A DNA stretch of 64,000 nucleotides. It comes from Armatimonadaceae bacterium (lineage in GTDB: Bacteria; Armatimonadota; Armatimonadia; Armatimonadales; Armatimonadaceae). Shown piece after piece: positions 60,012-64,000 of this stretch. Position 1 is the first letter of the stretch. Each line of letters opens with the position of its first letter. The notes below the pieces were generated by a model. That model did no database searches. It worked only from the letters and a program-made list of their open reading frames with translations, and was not told the DNA's origin. The translations under genes and the position numbers were made by a program. Where the stretch lies: assembly GCA_030447685.1 (NCBI GenBank), contig JAUJOK010000020.1, positions 21,134 to 85,133 of the forward strand. The letters run 5' to 3'.

Positions 60012-60022
60012 GCAGGAACACT

Positions 60023-61526
60023 ATGAAAACTTTCGTTCGCTGCCCCCACGCCCACAGGCGCTCTTTTCTATTCTGGGAGCCGCTATTTTCGTGCGCCGGA
60101 TGCCGTGCCGGGTGCGGGCGGCGGCGGCGACCAGGTAAAGGTGGGCGGCAAGCCCGCCGGACAGCCGGTTGCGGCGGAAGGGACGCCGGTGCGCGTCGCT
60201 CCCGCCGTTTCGGGAACGGTTCGGCGGATGGTGCCCGTTACCGGCTCCGTTGCCGCGCTGCAATCCATCGACCTGGCTCCTAAAATCACGGGCCGCGTTC
60301 TGCAGGTGGCCGGGCGCGAAGGGGCGTGGTGCGGCGCGGCCAGATCGTCGTGCAGCAGGATACCGAAGACCTGCGGACGCAGGTGCAGCAGGCGGAGGCG
60401 AACCTGCGGTCCGCACAGGCGCGTGGCCCAGACCGAAACGCAGTATCGTGTCCAGACGCGAAACAGCATCGGCGAAGTCGAGAACATGCGCCAGCAGCTT
60501 CGGCAGGCCGAAGCCGCGCTTGCGCTTGCCCGGCGTCCGCAGCGCACGCAGGAGATAGCCATCGCGGAAAACGCCGTGCGGCAGGCGCAGGCGAACTATG
60601 ACCGGGCGGCGGCAGACAGAAAACGGTACCAGGGGTTGGTGCGCGAAGGAGCCGCCGCGCAAAGCGTGCTGGATCAGTATGTGACCCAGGAGCGGGTTTC
60701 CCGCGCCGGCCTTGACTCCGCCCGTCAGCAATTGGAAATCGCCCGCACGGGCGGACGGCAGGAGAACATTCGCACTGCCGAGGCTAACGTCGCCCGCGCG
60801 CGGGCGTGGGGTCGGCGCGCACGAACCTTCAGCAGCAGAACGTCTGGCGCAACGATATCCGCGCGCGCGCGCCGCCGTCGCCCAGGCGCGGGCCGCGCTG
60901 GCGTTCGCGCGTCAGCAGGTGGCGAATGCCTCTATCCGCTCGCCCATCGACGGCGTTATTGCGGATCGGCTGACCGAGCCGGGACAGCTTGCCGCGCCCG
61001 GCGCAGCCGTCCTGCGGCTGGTCGCGCTCGATAATGTCTTCTTCGAGGCGGCGGTGCCGGAAACCGATATTCGCTCCGTCCGCGCCGGAATGAATGTCGG
61101 TGTGCGAATCGACGCCTTTGCCAGGCCGACCTTTACCGGCAAAGTCGCCGGAAGTGTACCCGACCGCCAGCACGCAGTCGCGCAGCTTCATGGTGCGTAT
61201 CGTGCTGCCCAACGGCAAGGGGCTGCTGCGACCCGGAATGTTCGCGCGCGGCGATGTGGTGGCGGAGCGCCGGGAAGGCATCATCGTTTCCAAGGACGCT
61301 CTGCTTTCGCGGGAGGGAAAGACGCTCGTTTTTCGTGGCGAAAACCAATGGCAAGGCGGAGCTTCGCAATGTAAAGGTCGGCATTCAAACCGAAGAGACC
61401 GCGGAAATCCGCTCCGGCGTTCAGGAAGGGGATCGGGTGATCGTCGCCGGGCAGGATGCCTTGCAGAACGGCGGCGCGATTCGGATTCAGGGACAGGAAA
61501 GCGGGCAGCAGGCGGCAATGCGTTAG
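60023..61526 (+). CDS. RND efflux membrane-fusion (adaptor) protein, disrupted
   Basis: Periplasmic adaptor linking pump and outer membrane channel. From ATG 60023 the signal region is basic then hydrophobic. Recognisable segments in changing frames: TVRRMVPVTGSVAALQSIDLA (lipoyl-like half), QDTEDLRTQVQQAEANL and QAQANYDRAAADRKRYQGLV (coiled-coil hairpin), FARQQVANASIRSPIDGVIAD (second lipoyl half), FFEAAVPETDIRSV (beta-barrel) and the final VKVGIQTEETAEIRSGVQEGDRVIVAGQDAL to stop 61524-61526. At least five slips. All expected domains appear once, in order, so the gene is probably whole in the organism. Followed immediately by an inverted-repeat element. Confidence 0.75.
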
Positions 61527-61648
61527 CCTCCCCCCTCTGCCCCTTTCCTAAAGGGAAGGGGGAGAAAATACCCTTCCCTGGGCGAGGGCGGAGCTTGAAT
61601 TCTTAGGACTGACTCCCCTTCCCTTTAGGGGAGGGGCAGGGGAGAGGC
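61527..61648. repeat. GC-rich inverted-repeat element (MITE/REPIN-like), copy 2
   Basis: Two inverted arms (about 61527-61565 and 61615-61648) built on CCCCTTCCCTTTAGGGG-like cores, separated by ~50 bp. The design and core sequence match the element at 41126-41267. It starts directly at the stop codon of the adaptor gene and ends 4 nt before the RND pump reading begins, apparently without leaving a start codon for that gene. Confidence 0.7.
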
Positions 61649-61651
61649 CCC

Positions 61652-64000
61652 GAAATCGACATCTCAAATCTTTCCATTAAACGCCCGGTCGCCATCTGGA
61701 TGCTGGTGGCGGCCCTGGTGGTCCTGGGACTTCAGGGGTTGGGCCGGATGCCTGCGGAGCTTCAGCCGCGCGTCAACTTCCCCTTCGTCTCCGTCTTCAC
61801 CACCTATACCGGGGCGGGGCCGCAGGAGATAGAGACACTTATCAGCAAGCCGATTGAGGATGCCGTCGGGGCGGTCAGCAGGGTCAAGAACGTTACTTCC
61901 GTTTCGCAGCAGGGCGTTTCCGTCGTCAATATCGAGTTTTATCTGGGCACGGATCTGGATGTCGCCGCCTCCGACGTGCGCGAAAAGGTGGACACGGTGC
62001 GTCGCGTGCTGCCGGAAGATTCGGACACACCCTGATTATCTCCAAGGCCGATACGGCGTCCGAGCCGATCCTGTACATGACCATGCGCTCCACGACGGGC
62101 CGCTCGTCCCGCGACCTTCGCGATCTGGCCGACAACATGGTCAAGGACCGGCTGGGACAGGTGCCCGGTGTGGCGGCGGTCTTTATCGCCGGCGGTGACC
62201 GGCGCGAGGTGCGCGTCGCCCTGGATAGAAGCCGCCTGGATGCCTATGGCATCACGCTTTCCGAAGTGGCGACGGCGATCCGTCAGCAGAACCTGAATGT
62301 TCTCTCCTGCGCGTCACCGAAGGCAACCGCGACTACGCCGTGCGCGTTATCGGCGAATTTGCCTCGGTGGATGAGATTCGGAACCTGAAGCTTCAGTTTG
62401 CGGGCCGCAACGGCAGTCCCGACCGCACCTACCGCGTCTCCGACCTGGGAGCGGTCGGTGATACCGTCGCCGAGCGGGTGGAAAACGCCACGCTCTCGGA
62501 GCGAAACGCGATTCAGAAGGCTCTGCCGAACGGTGCGGATACGGTTTCCATCGTCGTCCAGAAGACCAGTGAAGGCAATACCGTACAGGCTGCCTCAGGG
62601 TGTGAAGAAGCAGATGGAGACGCTGAAAACGCTTCTGCCGCCCGACGTTCAGTTTACGATAACCAACGATCAGTCGCAGCGCGTGGAAGAGAACCTGCAC
62701 GACGTGGAGTTTTCGCTGGCGCTGGGCGCGTTTCTGGCGGTCGTGATCGTCTTCCTGTTCCTGCGTCAACCTGCGCGGGACGTTCATCGTCGCGCTGGCG
62801 ATCCCGACGTCGATCATCGCCACCTTCCTGGTGATGTATGCGCTGGGCTTCACGCTGAACACGATGACGCTGATGGGCCTGTCGCTGGCGGTCGGCATTC
62901 TGGTGGACGACTCCATCGTCGTTTTGGAAAACATCTACCGGCACCTGGCGATGGGAGAAACACCCGAAGAGGCGGCGATCCATGGCCGTTCCGAGATCGG
63001 AACGGCGGCGGTAGCAATTACCTTGGTGGACGTGGTGGTGTTCATGCCGGTCGCGTTTATGGGCGGTATTGTCGGCCAGTTCTTCCCGCTCCCTTCGGGA
63101 TCTGGGATTGCCGTGGCGACGCTGTTTTCGCTGCTGATGAGCTTCACGCTGGCCACGATGCTGGCCGCGCGCTGGTACAAGCAGGGCGAGAATACCGAGG
63201 CCACTACCGGCTTCTTCGGGGCGATCAACTGCTTCATGAGCGGCTGGAGCATCGCTATCGGCGCGCGCTGGGCTGGGCGCTGCGGCACCGCGGCACGGTT
63301 ATCTTTATCGGCAACATGGCGCTGGTGCTGGTTATCCTGTGGATGGCGTCGGCGGGTTCGGGCACGCGCATGGTTCCCGTCGCCATTAGGCTCGGCATAT
63401 TCCTGCTTATCGGGGCCGCCATCATCGCCGCCGTAAATCGGGTGCGGACGCGGCGTTTTCCGCCGAGCCGCTGGTGGTGGCTGCTCTGGCCGCCGTGGTG
63501 ACGTTCGGCGTTATCATGACGGCGGGCCGCGTCGGGCAGCCACTGGGCTTCCGGTTCGCGCCGGGTTATGACCAGGCGCAGGTGTCGCTGAGCGTCGAGC
63601 TTCCCGCCGGGGGCATCGCTGGCGGCTACCACCGCGTCCTGAATCAGATCGAGGACCGGGCGCGCGACATGCCGGACATCAAGTACATTGAAACCTCCGC
63701 CGGGTCGTCCCGCGCGGGCGGCTTCCAGGGCGGCGGTAAATAACGGCACGCAGTACGGCCAGGGTGCGTTTGACCCTGAACGACAAATTCGGCAACCTGG
63801 ATCGCCTGACGTTCTGGGCGGACCACTCCGAGCGCCGCGCTGTCAGGCCGACACCGAAATCGCGCAGGAGGTGCGAAAGCGCGTCGCCGATATTCCCGGC
63901 AAGACCATCCGCACCGCCGAGGTTTCCGGCTTCGGCGGCGCGCAGGCGCCGGTTCAGCATCGAAGTGGTCGGGCCGGATCTGGAGGAACTGGTGAAGGTG
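61652..64000 (+). CDS. RND multidrug efflux pump (AcrB/MdtB-like), disrupted and cut by the window end
   Basis: Inner-membrane proton-driven pump. The frame opens at about 61652 with ISNLSIKRPVAIWMLVAAL, the standard first helix of HAE-type RND pumps, then MPAELQPRVNFPFVSV, TYTGAGPQEIETLISKPIE, VREKVDTVRRVLP, and in later frames DLADNMVKDRLGQVPGVA, RVSDLGAVGD, VEENLHDVEFSLALGAFLAVVIVFLFLR, FTLNTMTLMGLSLAVGILVDDSIVVLENIYRH (with the proton-relay Asp pair) and FMPVAFMGGIVGQFF. About eight frame changes occur. No ATG, GTG or TTG start is present between the upstream stop and ISNLSIKRP, because the inverted-repeat element abuts it. Only the first ~750 residues are inside the window. Confidence 0.78.

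Noticed and set aside
1..64000. Prophage, conjugative or replication-origin features
   Set aside because: No integrase, capsid, relaxase, DnaA-box cluster or parA/repA gene was recognised; the only mobile enzyme is the Y1 transposase.

Overview
The window is GC-rich bacterial chromosome, densely coded, with no rRNA, tRNA, phage module or CRISPR that I could see. The best guess at a source is an Armatimonadota-like bacterium. The clues are a DUF1559-type pseudopilin with a long type IV pilin signal and an H-X9-DG tail, secreted glycine-rich and TPR proteins, a bacterial Pnkp/Hen1 RNA-repair pair, a family B DNA polymerase, and an RpoD beside DnaG. This assignment is inference; there is no phylogenetic marker that I could test.

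Layout. 0-5.3 kb: end of a pyrroline-5-carboxylate dehydrogenase gene, asnS, a PIN-type toxin-antitoxin pair inserted between asnS and a second copy of the asnS 3' end, a broken gene, and a nucleotidyltransferase with a small partner. 5.3-15.8 kb (all minus strand): sigma factor, Pnkp, PhyH-like oxygenase, response regulator-adenylate cyclase, hybrid histidine kinase, a ubiquitin-fold protein and Hen1, an RNA-repair locus with its own signalling genes. 15.9-22.9 kb: housekeeping and hydrolase genes (DUF2071, acyl-ACP desaturase-like, PPP phosphatase, M28 peptidase, histone-deacetylase-like, DUF1080). 23.0-28.6 kb: a nucleotidyltransferase cassette beside DUF2227, then rpoD and dnaG, then a glycine-rich secreted protein. 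28.8-33.1 kb: glnD, a broken unknown gene, ispH. 33.1-33.7 kb: a RAYT-type Y1 transposase between long inverted repeats. 33.7-46.3 kb: PolB, a multi-PAS kinase with a REC-HD-GYP-STAS regulator, Nudix, DUF3866, an M20/PepT-like peptidase, ftsH. 46.4-50 kb: small proteins and a hemQ / [2Fe-2S] / MoaD-ThiS / NIL cluster. 50-55.1 kb: a TPR protein, a pseudopilin and small membrane proteins apparently controlled by a LacI regulator with matching operators. 55.3-58.1 kb: an SDR gene and thrC behind a T-box. 58.2-64 kb: a tripartite RND efflux operon running off the end.

Three themes deserve attention. First, two unrelated loci (asnS and DUF2227) show the same architecture: host gene, then a ~0.7 kb toxin/nucleotidyltransferase cassette in the same direction, then a second copy of the last ~50-100 bp of the host gene ending at its stop codon. 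No recombinase is present. Second, the RNA-repair genes hen1 and pnkp enclose a sensor kinase and a cyclase instead of lying side by side. Third, regulatory structure is readable: a T-box before thrC, LacI operators, and a recurring GGTAYAAT promoter element often only 6-10 nt before a start codon.

Data quality matters. Many genes, including normally essential ones (ispH, ftsH, thrC), carry single-base indels, often in C/G runs, concentrated at 31.5-33.1 kb and 55.2-64 kb. I treat these as probable sequencing errors and give whole-gene coordinates, flagging each break.
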